Assembly (NCBI RefSeq): GCF_001243895.1
Contig: NZ_LN851186.1
Span: 1,873,852 to 1,937,851, forward strand
DNA from: Bacillus testis
GTDB lineage: Bacteria; Bacillota; Bacilli; Bacillales; DSM-1321
Direction: 5' to 3'
Length of the DNA stretch: 64,000 bases
The position numbers were made by a program, and so were the translations under genes. Shown here piece by piece: positions 18,679 through 27,163 of the stretch. The notes under the pieces were generated by a model that was given only the letters and a program-made list of their open reading frames with translations, ran no database searches and was not told the DNA's origin. Numbering within the stretch: position 1 is the stretch's first letter; each line of letters opens with the position of its first letter.

Positions 18679-19101
18679 TTAGAACATTTTTCCGGAATAG
18701 CGGTTGGATGCAAGCTCTTCGAAATCATAATCCTTTAATTCTTCCAGGGTTACGTTGGCATGAGCGCCTTCGTGGATCATTAGGTTGGAATCCTCGCCTA
18801 CATGTACAACGATATTCGGAACATTGCATGCATAGGCAACTCCGCATTCGAAAGCTGTACCTGAGTCACTATAGTTTCCGTGATATACAGTTACCATTAT
18901 ATCTGCAGCCCGGATGAATTTGATATCATTATGGAAAATATCCAATGACCATGCTTGTGACCCAACTTCATGGCGATCTAACTGATGCTCACGCGGAGAC
19001 CATACATTCAACCCTTTTCCGCGGAGAATTTCTTCCACCTTTGCCACAGTTTCTATTTCATGGTCATTAAAGAACGGTGATGCCAAATAAACTCTTGTCA
19101 T
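18679..19101 (-). CDS. Nucleoside 2-deoxyribosyltransferase family protein
   Basis: 140 residues. The N-terminus VYLASPFF (nucleotide-binding strand and loop) and the segment SDSGTAFECGVAYA, with its conserved glutamate, identify the nucleoside 2-deoxyribosyltransferase family, which swaps bases on deoxyribonucleosides via a covalent glutamate intermediate. ADIMVTVYHG supplies the family Asp region. Length is right. Physiological role could be nucleoside salvage or removal of abnormal nucleotides. Single-gene unit divergent from the phosphotransferase gene. Confidence 0.85.
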   Translation of the reverse strand: MTRVYLASPFFNDHEIETVAKVEEILRGKGLNVWSPREHQLDRHEVGSQAWSLDIFHNDIKFIRAADIMVTVYHGNYSDSGTAFECGVAYACNVPNIVVHVGEDSNLMIHEGAHANVTLEELKDYDFEELASNRYSGKMF

Positions 19102-19280
19102 AATAAAACTCCTTCTTGGATGTATAAACTATAAAAGGACTTTACCTTTTTATCCATCTAAATGCAAGGGGTTCATTTTGAAAACTATAACTTATCATAT
19201 AATATTTTCCACAAAAGGCTGTCGGTCAATGGGATGGAACATAATCCGAATATGGTAACGGTTAAAAAGGGGATCAGAAT

Positions 19281-20072
19281 ATGAAACAGAAAAAGAAATC
19301 GCTTCCTGATAAACTTCAGTGCATATTAAAAAACCATCAATTGGAAGCAGTGAAGATCGGCCGTTCTCCAGCTGAAGTGTATAAATGCATCAATCAGAAG
19401 GATGATTCCATTTGGTATTTAAAAGAACTGGTGAAGCCCGCTGTACAAGAAGAATCATTGAGGGTGGAAAAAGAAAAATTGGAATGGTTCCGTGGAAAGA
19501 TCACTGTGCCTGAGGTTGTTTGTTATGATGAATTTTCTGGGAAGGAGTATCTGCTTACAACTGGATTGGGTCCCAACAATCTTGCTGAAGGGAGATTAGA
19601 TACAGCGATTGTGATTGACCAATTCGCCGCACTTCTTAGGGCCATCCACCAATTACCGGTAAGTGCCTGCCCATTTAAGGAAACGCTTGATGTGAAGAAG
19701 GGCCATATCCAAAAAAGGCTTGCGGCAGCCTTAGTGGACAGCAACGATTTTGAGCAGGAATTTGCAGGCATGGAACCCCAGGCTTTGTTCGAGCTATGGC
19801 AACATAAAACGCCTGATGACGAAGACCTTGTTGTGGTACATGGCGATTATACGCTGAAAAATGTGATTGGGTATAACGGGGTGGTTGCAGGCATGATCGA
19901 CTGCGGCAGAAGCGGAGTGGGTGACCGCTATCAGGATTTAGCCATAGCATTCCGTGACATTTCGAAAAGGGCCAGCAAGGAAGCCGCCTATTATTTTCTG
20001 GATTGTTATGGGCAATGGTCAGTTGATGAAGAGAAGCTGTCTTTTTATATCATGATGGATGAATTCTTTTGA
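19281..20072 (+). CDS. APH(3')-like aminoglycoside phosphotransferase
   Basis: 263 residues, the size of APH(3') enzymes. The catalytic loop reads HGDYTLKN and the metal-binding motif MIDCGRSGVGDRYQDLA, followed by the family C-terminus ending DEFF. Typical members read HGDYCLPN and FIDLGRAGVADRYQD, so the match is close but not identical, as expected for a chromosomal homologue. It would transfer phosphate from ATP to an aminoglycoside or a related small substrate. Resistance cannot be inferred from sequence alone. Preceded by a purine-rich site (aaaaaggggatcag). No mobile element is adjacent. Confidence 0.82.
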   Translation: MKQKKKSLPDKLQCILKNHQLEAVKIGRSPAEVYKCINQKDDSIWYLKELVKPAVQEESLRVEKEKLEWFRGKITVPEVVCYDEFSGKEYLLTTGLGPNNLAEGRLDTAIVIDQFAALLRAIHQLPVSACPFKETLDVKKGHIQKRLAAALVDSNDFEQEFAGMEPQALFELWQHKTPDDEDLVVVHGDYTLKNVIGYNGVVAGMIDCGRSGVGDRYQDLAIAFRDISKRASKEAAYYFLDCYGQWSVDEEKLSFYIMMDEFF

Positions 20073-20287
20073 TTTAAAGATCACTTTTTTAACAGTTCAG
20101 GTTGGCGGAGAAATAATCGAAGATTGGTCTTTTATTTTTGTTTGATAAGAACGAGACTAGAACGTAATGTTTAGTAGAGATTAACAATGCAAAAGCGGAA
20201 AAGTCGATCGGAAATTTCTAACAAACCAAGAGAACTTTTAGATAGTCGAACTTGTAGGCAGTTTGGATAAATAGAGAGTAAGGCGGG

Positions 20288-20584
20288 GTGGATTTGAATT
20301 TTATAATCATTTTGTTTTCCTTATTCGTATCTTCGGCTATATCTGTTTTAACAATGCGAAAGAAAAATAACAAATGGTTGGCGTTGTTCATTGCATTATG
20401 TTTAAATACTTTATTTTTAGGGATAGCAACGTGGATTTTATATATAAGGGACGATGAAGCCAGAATATTTGGCATCGGTCAAACGAATCTTTTGGTCCTT
20501 GTATTTTCGATTCCGATCATTACCTGGATAAACTTTTTAATACTTGAATTGATTAGAAGCAGAGGGAGAAGAAACAAAAGTTGA
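20288..20584 (+). CDS. Small hypothetical membrane protein
   Basis: 98 residues with three hydrophobic segments (about 4-22, 29-50, 61-84) and a basic tail RSRGRRNKS. No family recognised. Start could be the GTG at 20288 or the TTG at 20294; the ribosome-like AAGGCGGGG fits the TTG better. A strong terminator about 100 bp downstream supports real transcription. Confidence 0.6.
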   Translation: MDLNFIIILFSLFVSSAISVLTMRKKNNKWLALFIALCLNTLFLGIATWILYIRDDEARIFGIGQTNLLVLVFSIPIITWINFLILELIRSRGRRNKS

Positions 20585-20683
20585 GCACGAGGAAAAAGCG
20601 CTTGGTATAAGTATAGTATTCTTGATATCTATAGGTAGTATTTATTGTATTAATAGATAGTGTTGTAAAATATATAGTTGCAG

Positions 20684-20720
20684 GGATAAATCTCTAATTA
20701 GGATTTATCCTTATTTTTTT
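20684..20720 (+). terminator. Terminator downstream of the small membrane protein gene
   Basis: Stem GGATAAATC / GATTTATCC, 9-nt loop, then a long T run. Confidence 0.85.
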
Positions 20721-20749
20721 ATGTTAAAGCCCACTTTTAAAAAACGCTT

Positions 20750-20915
20750 TTACCGAACATCATACGAAAATGGAACTGAAGAACCCTAATACGTTCAAGC
20801 GGTTCAAGTCTTCTTGTCATATCAATTTTAAAAACATTTTCCCCGCAGGCACCTAAGTTGGAAATTACATATACAAATCCTGCTTTTGCGTTACGAACTC
20901 TGTAATCTAATTCTG
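20750..20915 (-). pseudogene. Remnant of a T5orf172 / DUF4041 (GIY-YIG-like) protein
   Basis: Minus-strand translation gives DYRVRNAKAGFVYVISNLG, then ENVFKIDMTRRLEPLERIR, which is the characteristic core of T5orf172-domain proteins found in phages and bacteria. After a frameshift near 20775 the tail SVPFSYDVR continues in another frame and runs into a stop. No start codon or N-terminal coiled-coil region survives. The fragment is about 55 codons. Recognition is from memory of the family motif, so moderate confidence. Confidence 0.6.
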
Positions 20916-21250
20916 ATCATTCACTTTCTATTTTTATTCATATGTAACATTTATAGCGCTGACTCGATAGGTATTCATTGAATGCAGAATTTATAAATAA
21001 AAGTGGCCTTTTCGGATAAACGTACTTCAGTTACAACTATCCTTATTGGAGATAAACCAGTTATCTTTACGAAAGATGGTATTTCCAATGAGGGAACAGT
21101 TCAAAATATCGAAGGGAAGCGATTTCGGAATAGAAGAAACAATGAAGCTAGGAGGCCGAGGTGTTCATTAAGCTATTTCGGTCGTGTTCTGTTTAAACAT
21201 ACATACCTAAAAAAGTTGTCTAATTTTTTGTTAATAATCCACATTTTACA

Positions 21251-21280
21251 TTGGTTATAATAAATAGCTAGCTATATAAT
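21251..21280 (+). promoter_or_regulatory. marR promoter with embedded operator
   Basis: TTGGTT, 18-bp spacer, TATAAT. The perfect 12-bp palindrome ATAGCTAGCTAT (21264-21275) fills the 3' part of the spacer and touches the -10 box, so a bound repressor would block polymerase. The same palindrome recurs at 21781. Confidence 0.75.
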
Positions 21281-21313
21281 AAGAGGGGTTAAATATATAA
21301 GTGAGGTTTGGGT

Positions 21314-21757
21314 ATGGAAAATTATATTAGTAAGCCTATTGTGCTAACACATCTGAAGATGATCGAGCATTTGGCCAAACGGTTTGGTGATGAGCATTTG
21401 AAGCAAATTGATTTGACTAAAAGTCAAGCGGATGTCATTATTTTGCTGGAACATGAATCGAATCGTGTGTTTCGTCAGCGCGATATTGAGCGTGCCTTAA
21501 ATTATTCAAATCCTACTGTAACCGGCCTATTGAATCGGTTAGAACAGAAAGGATTTATTGTTCGCCGAGTTGATTCGGATGATTCGAGAGCGAGGATTAT
21601 TTCTTTAACGGATAAAGCGTTGGAGATAATTGGGGATATTTATCAAAGTATCCAGCAAACAGAGCAAATACTTTTGGACGGTTTTTCAGAAGAAGAAATC
21701 CAAACTTTGCAGCCATTAATAACACGAATGGCGAAGAATGCATTACGTCATGTATAA
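21314..21757 (+). CDS. MarR-family transcriptional regulator
   Basis: 147 residues, winged helix-turn-helix of the MarR type: SQADVIILLEHES, FRQRDIERALNYSNPTVTGLLNRLEQKGFI (with an intervening break), and the wing VDSDDSRARIISLT with its conserved Asp/Arg. The ATG at 21314 has GTGAGG about 7 bp upstream; a TTG two codons earlier is less likely. It precedes a drug-efflux gene, and an identical palindrome lies in front of both genes. It most likely represses itself and the transporter and is released by a toxic ligand. Confidence 0.92.
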   Translation: MENYISKPIVLTHLKMIEHLAKRFGDEHLKQIDLTKSQADVIILLEHESNRVFRQRDIERALNYSNPTVTGLLNRLEQKGFIVRRVDSDDSRARIISLTDKALEIIGDIYQSIQQTEQILLDGFSEEEIQTLQPLITRMAKNALRHV

Positions 21758-21780
21758 TGCATTGATTTCTGCACACTTAT

Positions 21781-21792
21781 ATAGCTAGCTAT
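21781..21792. promoter_or_regulatory. Second MarR operator
   Basis: ATAGCTAGCTAT, identical to the palindrome at 21264-21275, located 23 bp after the marR stop and 20 bp before the transporter start. Confidence 0.7.
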
Positions 21793-21812
21793 GAATAGAA
21801 AGGATTACGAAT

Positions 21813-23006
21813 ATGGAACAAAAATATTTGAAGAAAACCGGCTTAATAGCATTAATTACGATGCTGTCGATGATTCCACCTTTATCGACAGATCTTTATA
21901 TGCCGGCATTGCCTGAAATGACGGCTTTCTTTAACACAAGCACCACATTGATGAGCTTCACAATGACAATCTTCTTTATTTTTATGGCTGTCGGTATTTT
22001 AGTTTTAGGACCGTTCAGTGATCAATATGGAAGAAAGCCGATATTAATTGTGAGTGTTGCTATTTCTTTAATATTCAGCGCTGTTTGTGCTTTTTCTCCT
22101 AATATTGGTTTTTTGATTGCTGCTCGTGCTGCTTCAGCGTTTGGTGCTGGCGGGATGGTAGCGATAGCTACGGCGTTAATTAAAGATAGCTTTGAAGGAA
22201 AAGAAATGTCTAAAGTATTGTCAGTCACGCAAGCGTTCGGATTGATTGCTCCGATGATGGCTCCGCTTTTGGGGGCGCTTATTTTACAAGTAGCTAACTG
22301 GGAAATGACATTTATCGTTTTAGCCGGTTTAATTGCTCTTTCATTAATCGGAGCTTGCTTATTGCAGGAAACATTGCCTGCTTCAGAACGTAACCAAGGG
22401 AGTACATTGCAATCCATCTTAGGATTGGGAAGAGTTGTGAAAAGCAGCAGCTTCACCACTTTATTATTAGTCGGCGCGCTTATTGTCGCTCCTTATATGG
22501 CTTATTTGGCGATTGCATCCTATGTCTATATTGATGGCTTCGGCGTTTCAGAAACAACATTCAGCATTTATTTTGCGATTAACTCCGGTGCCGCCATTTT
22601 AGGTCCGGTAATGTATATGCGATTCGGCGCAGGTTCTGTGAAGAGAATCATCAATACTGGTATCGTTGTGGCACTTATTTCAGCAACGTTCATTTTAACA
22701 ATAGGCAGCAAGGGACCAATTGTATTCTTCCTGTCCTATATTATTTACTCAATTGTATCGACATACTTCCGGCCGTTCATTTCAGATTTACTATTATCGG
22801 CTACGAAGACAGATGTCGGAGCAGCCTCATCAGTAATGAATTTCGGCTTCACAGTTATAGGAAGCATCGGAATGGTCGTTGGCTCATTGCAATGGAGCAG
22901 CTATACAGTTGGACTGGCGATCACAATGCTTAGCTTCATCGCTCTGACAACTATCGTCTGGTTCTATCTGTTAAAATCAAAGTCGATTCACTTTGATTGG
23001 AAATAA
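21813..23006 (+). CDS. Bcr/CflA-family multidrug efflux MFS transporter
   Basis: 397 residues, 12 membrane segments, drug:proton antiporter. The first helix region SMIPPLSTDLYMPALPEM is the Bcr/CflA signature, and the loop 2-3 motif GPFSDQYGRKP is the MFS motif A. ARAASAFGAGG in helix 4 fits motif B. It exports small toxic compounds such as phenicols or bicyclomycin in characterised relatives; the substrate here is unknown. It follows marR by 55 bp, with the second operator between them. Ribosome site AAAGGA. Confidence 0.9.
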   Translation: MEQKYLKKTGLIALITMLSMIPPLSTDLYMPALPEMTAFFNTSTTLMSFTMTIFFIFMAVGILVLGPFSDQYGRKPILIVSVAISLIFSAVCAFSPNIGFLIAARAASAFGAGGMVAIATALIKDSFEGKEMSKVLSVTQAFGLIAPMMAPLLGALILQVANWEMTFIVLAGLIALSLIGACLLQETLPASERNQGSTLQSILGLGRVVKSSSFTTLLLVGALIVAPYMAYLAIASYVYIDGFGVSETTFSIYFAINSGAAILGPVMYMRFGAGSVKRIINTGIVVALISATFILTIGSKGPIVFFLSYIIYSIVSTYFRPFISDLLLSATKTDVGAASSVMNFGFTVIGSIGMVVGSLQWSSYTVGLAITMLSFIALTTIVWFYLLKSKSIHFDWK

Positions 23007-23722
23007 AAAAACGGAAGCGATCCGCTTAGTTGTATGAACTAGTGTAATTTGTTTTTTGTGCCTTGGGGATTGGCCCGACAATTACGTTCTTCTTTATCAG
23101 AATAGAGGTTCGATGAAAATCTTCCATCGGCATTATCGGTCTATTCCCTAAAGCTTATAATTATAGCGATTATAACAGTTTTTTGTATGGTGGCAATAGA
23201 TGGCAATAAATCAATAGGCCCCTCGCATTTGCGAGGGGTCTGGTTGTGCAAAATGGTTTTACCGAAAGGGGAATAATTTATCCCATTCTAACTGGCGCTA
23301 AAATTCACTTCAACGCGGGAGTGAAGACAAAGAAGTGTAAGTGGGAGATCAAGTGCCAGTAAGAACCGGATTATTAGTTTCACTTTATATCTTTTCTTTT
23401 TTGAGGATGTATCAAAGGGATAGTTGGAGCTTGATCTTTTGTTTTTAGAACTTTCTTAATAAGTTATTGAGGAGAATAGATGAGCTAGACTAATGGGAAC
23501 ACACCAGAAAGTTATAGGGCTTTTTCTATTCTTGGATTATTGTGAGGAGGTTATTTAAAACTAGGTATCTATTTTTTGTCAAATCACTATGCGATTTGGT
23601 TTTTATTTTTATCGTTATTTTATTTAAAAGTTCAAAATATAATAATAGAAATACTTGATTGGTTTTCAATAGTTGTGTGGCTAACCTAATTGGCCATGCG
23701 TATTTGAAACCTCGTTATTATA
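23007..23722. other. Long intergenic region; one strong hairpin, no gene supported
   Basis: About 715 bp. It holds a perfect 8-bp GC-rich hairpin CCCCTCGC-ATTT-GCGAGGGG (23219-23238) without a T run on either strand, and short frames without ribosome sites. No protein remnant was recognised. Confidence 0.45.
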
Positions 23723-23744
23723 TTTAACTGAATTTTCAGTTAAA
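23723..23744. promoter_or_regulatory. Palindromic operator upstream of the ABC importer
   Basis: Perfect 10-bp arms TTTAACTGAA / TTCAGTTAAA around TT, ending 22 bp before the start codon of the binding-protein gene. Likely site of a sugar-responsive repressor encoded elsewhere. Confidence 0.6.
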
Positions 23745-23766
23745 AACGAAGGGATGAGGGGGAAAT

Positions 23767-25110
23767 ATGAAACGCTTATCAATTTTTATTGTGCTTCTTT
23801 TACTGCTCTCAGGATGTGCATTGCCTTGGGCAAAAGAAACCGAAAAAGGTAGCAAGACCGAAAACGGTAAAAAAGTGACTGTGGAGGTTATGATGTTCGA
23901 AGGTGGATTGGGTTCAGAATGGGTGAAGGAATCCGTTAAGAATTATATGAAGGAGCATAAAAACATCACTATTAAATTAACCGCAAGTCCTGATATCCAT
24001 CAACAACTTCAGACACGATTTTTATCTGATGATGTGCCTGACTTGATCAGTCCTGGGCCAAATTTCGATATTATGGGCGTCCTCAATGAAGGGAAATTAA
24101 TGCAACTGGATGATGTTCTTCAAGAGGAAGCTTACGGTAGTAAAGAAAAATGGTTGGATACATTTGAATCAGGACAATTCAATTTGAAGAAGGATAATAA
24201 GACATACGGAATTCCAACCGTCTTTTCAGCAGGTTATCTTTGGTGGTATGACGAAAAATTATTTAATGATAATGGTTGGGGAAAACCAGAAACGATGGAG
24301 GATTTATATAAGTTAGGAAAACAAGCAAAAGAAAAGGGCATTTCTCTATTCGCTGTTCCAGGAAAATATCCAGGGTATTATTTCTATGGAATTTTTATTC
24401 CTTTGGTAGAACGGTATGGGGGAAAAAACGCGCTCTTGGATGCTTTTAATTTAAAAGAAAATGCGTGGAAATCTGATTCGTTTCTTAATGCAGCTAAAGA
24501 ATCAAAAAAAATGGTTGATAAAGGCATGTTTATGGAGGGAACATTCGGTTTATCGCATACCGAAGCTCAGACATTATTTTTCCAAAGAAAAGCATTATTT
24601 GCGACTGCCGGTACTTGGCTAGAAGGGGAAATGGCTGATATTATACCAGCCGATTTTAAATTGCGGGCAATGAATCAACCTTCCATAGTGGGTGGCAAAG
24701 GGGAAAGTTTGGCCCCAGTGTCAACAGGCTGGGGTGGTGGATGGTATATCTCTGAATCATCTAAAAATAAGAAGGAGACAGTGGATTTTTTGAAGTACTT
24801 GTCAAGCAAGGAACAAGTTTCTGCAATGATCAAATCAAAGGGGGCTGCAAGTGTAGTAAAAGGAACAGAAGAAGCCATTGAATCGGAGGCTTTAAAAAGC
24901 GCTTTGAAGGTATTGCAGGACGCGAAAGGTTCCTACGCTCCTACTGCATTGAATGATGCCTACCCAGAGTTAATCAATAATATCATCAATGTATATCAAA
25001 GTCTCATGTTGGGTGAAATAAAACCAGAGGAATTTGTCAATCAGGCCCAGAAATTCGCAGATCAGGCAAATAAGGATAATAATCTTGAAAAAGTAGAGTT
25101 CAAATGGTGA
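23767..25110 (+). CDS. Carbohydrate ABC transporter substrate-binding lipoprotein
   Basis: 447 residues with a lipoprotein signal: basic start, hydrophobic stretch, lipobox LLSGC, so Cys17 is lipidated and the protein is tethered outside the membrane. The mature part is a family 1 (sugar) extracellular binding protein; AGYLWWYDEKLFNDNGW and the late LAPVSTGWGGGWYISE region are typical of binding proteins for di-/oligosaccharides or amino sugars. Ligand not identifiable. A terminator separates it from the permease genes, so it can be made in excess. GATGAGGGGGA precedes the ATG. Confidence 0.88.
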   Translation: MKRLSIFIVLLLLLSGCALPWAKETEKGSKTENGKKVTVEVMMFEGGLGSEWVKESVKNYMKEHKNITIKLTASPDIHQQLQTRFLSDDVPDLISPGPNFDIMGVLNEGKLMQLDDVLQEEAYGSKEKWLDTFESGQFNLKKDNKTYGIPTVFSAGYLWWYDEKLFNDNGWGKPETMEDLYKLGKQAKEKGISLFAVPGKYPGYYFYGIFIPLVERYGGKNALLDAFNLKENAWKSDSFLNAAKESKKMVDKGMFMEGTFGLSHTEAQTLFFQRKALFATAGTWLEGEMADIIPADFKLRAMNQPSIVGGKGESLAPVSTGWGGGWYISESSKNKKETVDFLKYLSSKEQVSAMIKSKGAASVVKGTEEAIESEALKSALKVLQDAKGSYAPTALNDAYPELINNIINVYQSLMLGEIKPEEFVNQAQKFADQANKDNNLEKVEFKW

Positions 25111-25122
25111 ATTAGTTTGAGG

Positions 25123-25160
25123 AAAAAGCAGGGTAACAGTTTGTGTTGTTCTGCTTTTTT
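25123..25160 (+). terminator. Terminator between binding-protein and permease genes
   Basis: Stem AAAAAGCAG / CTGCTTTTT with an inner AACA/TGTT, then a T run. It separates the lipoprotein gene from the permeases, which may be read through or have their own promoter in the following 195 bp. Confidence 0.82.
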
Positions 25161-25356
25161 TACTCAATTCAACGTTGCTTTATTGTCTTTAAAAGTCTAA
25201 GAATGGAAGTATGCCTTGTAAAAATGGTATATGAATTGTTTAGTTTGTTCACATGTGCAGTTATCGTTGGCCTTTTGTCGCAAATGAAATATCTTGTTTA
25301 ATTTATAACGTTACTATAATGGTAGCTTGGTATTCTTAGTATAAGGAAGTGATTTT

Positions 25357-26235
25357 ATGAAACAACGGTCTGAAAAGTTATCTATATTTATTTTCTTGTT
25401 TCCTGCATCCTTTTTGTATCTCTTATTTGTCTTATATCCCTCTGTAAACGCTCTCATAATGAGTTTTTATAACTGGAGAGGAATTGGTGAAAAGACATGG
25501 ATCGGATTTGAGAATTATAAAAAACTAATGGGTGACGAAGCATTTCTAAATTCTTTGAAAGTGACTGGAAAATATATTTTGTTTCAATTGCCAATTGTTC
25601 TGATTTTATCTGTATTACTTGCAATCTTGATTTCACATCTATTAAAGACTAAATGGCTTAATTTCTATCGCTCGCTTGTGTTTTTTCCATATATTTTGCC
25701 ATCTGTCGCAATAGCTATGCTTTGGTCGACAATTTTTAATCCTGTGGGAGGTTTATTAAACAATTTTCTAGGTTGGATAGGAATGGAATCGTTGGCCACA
25801 GAGTGGTTAGGCAGGACTGAAACAGCATTTGGTACAGTGGTATTTGTAAACGTTTGGAGTATGGTCGGATTTTATACAATTCTTATTCTTGCAGGTATTC
25901 TTAATATTCCGGAAGAGTTATCGGAAGCGGCTGAAATTGACGGCGCAAACAGGTTACAAAAAAGTGTATACATAACGATTCCTTTGTTAAGGGATGTCTT
26001 ACAGGTTGTCATTATTTTTATCCTTATTAATACGTTGAAAGTATTTGAGATGCCTCAGTTATTGACAGGCGGCGGGCCAAACCGTTCCACTCAACCTCTG
26101 TCATTATATATGTATGAACAGGCATTTAAAAATTTCAATTTCGGATATGCTTCTGCAATTGGAGTTTTCTTCCTTATCCTTACATTAGCTGCCTCCATAC
26201 TCACATTGAAAATTACAAGGGGGAATCGTTCATGA
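25357..26235 (+). CDS. Carbohydrate ABC transporter permease (MalF type)
   Basis: 292 residues, six membrane segments. The EAA loop reads EAAEIDGANRLQKSVYITIP, the contact site for the ATPase subunit. The N-terminus matches short MalF/UgpA-type permeases (FPASFLYLLFVLYPSVNALI). It overlaps the second permease by ATGA. It forms the membrane channel together with that partner; no ATPase gene is in the operon, so a shared MsmX-type ATPase elsewhere is inferred. Confidence 0.9.
   Translation: MKQRSEKLSIFIFLFPASFLYLLFVLYPSVNALIMSFYNWRGIGEKTWIGFENYKKLMGDEAFLNSLKVTGKYILFQLPIVLILSVLLAILISHLLKTKWLNFYRSLVFFPYILPSVAIAMLWSTIFNPVGGLLNNFLGWIGMESLATEWLGRTETAFGTVVFVNVWSMVGFYTILILAGILNIPEELSEAAEIDGANRLQKSVYITIPLLRDVLQVVIIFILINTLKVFEMPQLLTGGGPNRSTQPLSLYMYEQAFKNFNFGYASAIGVFFLILTLAASILTLKITRGNRS
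25443..25456. promoter_or_regulatory. Candidate CcpA cre site inside the permease gene
   Basis: TGTAAACGCTCTCA matches the cre consensus TGWAANCGNTNWCA at every fixed position, 86 bp into the first permease gene. Roadblock cre sites inside early coding sequence are known in Bacillus. A chance match in coding sequence cannot be excluded. Confidence 0.4.
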
Positions 26236-27062
26236 AAAATAAGTTGACAAATCTATATACACATACAGCTTTGATTGTTGTTTCTGTTTTAATATTGATC
26301 CCGGTTGTATGGGTTTTTATTAATTCAATGAAAACATCAACTGATATATTGTTAAAGCCTCTTTCTCTTCCTTCCAAATTATCTTTTGATAATTATGCAA
26401 GAGCTTGGAATGATGCAGGACTTGGGATAGGATTTTTGAATAGCATCTTTGTGACATTTGTAACCGTATCCTTAATCGTGCTGGTAAGTGCCATGGCGGC
26501 ATATCCTCTTAGCAGGAAGGTATTCCGTTTTCGTAACATGATTCAAAATACGTTTCTAATGGGCTTGATGCTTCCTACTTTTCTCGCTATGGCACCGCTC
26601 TTCTTATTAATGAATGGATTGGAATTGGTGAATTCAATTTTTGGTTTAATTCTGGTTTATGTTGCCTATTCTTTACCTTTCACTATTTTTATGTTAATTG
26701 CATTTTTTAATCAAATCCCTTCTACATTAGAGGATGCCGCTGTCATTGATGGTTGCGGACCATTCCGTGTTTTCTGGAAAGTAATGCTTCCCTTAGCGAA
26801 ACCGGGCCTAATTTCTGCTGCAATCTTTAATTTTGTTGGTATTTGGAATGAATATGTACTAGCCTTAATTCTAATTAGTGATGATGTATTGAAGACCTTG
26901 CCTGTGAAAATGGCCAATATCATGATGGTTCAACAATACAGGACTGATTGGGGAGCTCTATATGCTGGAATTGTTCTTTCATTCCTGCCAGTGGTGATAT
27001 TCTACCTGATTTTTCAAAAAAGGTTGATAGAAGGTTCTACAGCCGGGGCAGTCAAAGAATAG
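26232..27062 (+). CDS. Carbohydrate ABC transporter permease (MalG type)
   Basis: 276 residues, six membrane segments. EAA loop: EDAAVIDGCGPFRVFWKVML, followed by PLAKPGLISA. Short N-terminus and VWVFINSMKTSTDI are usual for MalG-type sugar permeases. Translationally coupled to the first permease by a 4-bp overlap. It ends the operon, with a terminator about 65 bp downstream. Substrate unknown. Confidence 0.9.
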   Translation: MKNKLTNLYTHTALIVVSVLILIPVVWVFINSMKTSTDILLKPLSLPSKLSFDNYARAWNDAGLGIGFLNSIFVTFVTVSLIVLVSAMAAYPLSRKVFRFRNMIQNTFLMGLMLPTFLAMAPLFLLMNGLELVNSIFGLILVYVAYSLPFTIFMLIAFFNQIPSTLEDAAVIDGCGPFRVFWKVMLPLAKPGLISAAIFNFVGIWNEYVLALILISDDVLKTLPVKMANIMMVQQYRTDWGALYAGIVLSFLPVVIFYLIFQKRLIEGSTAGAVKE

Positions 27063-27128
27063 GAAGATGCTTTTTTCAATTGTGGCAGGATTTTTAGTGA
27101 AGAAGATTTCTTTTAAACCGAAAAGCCA

Positions 27129-27160
27129 AAACACCCTGAGCGATCATGCTCAGGGTGTTT
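27129..27160. terminator. Bidirectional terminator between the ABC operon and pepF
   Basis: Stem AAACACCCTGAGC / GCTCAGGGTGTTT around a short loop, with weak T runs on both strands, between convergent genes. Confidence 0.85.
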
Positions 27161-27163
27161 GTG

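Noticed and set aside
21003..21260. 85-codon plus-strand frame with GTG start before marR
   Set aside because: The tail looks like random translation, no ribosome site, and it runs almost to the marR promoter; a decayed gene is possible but no family was recognised.
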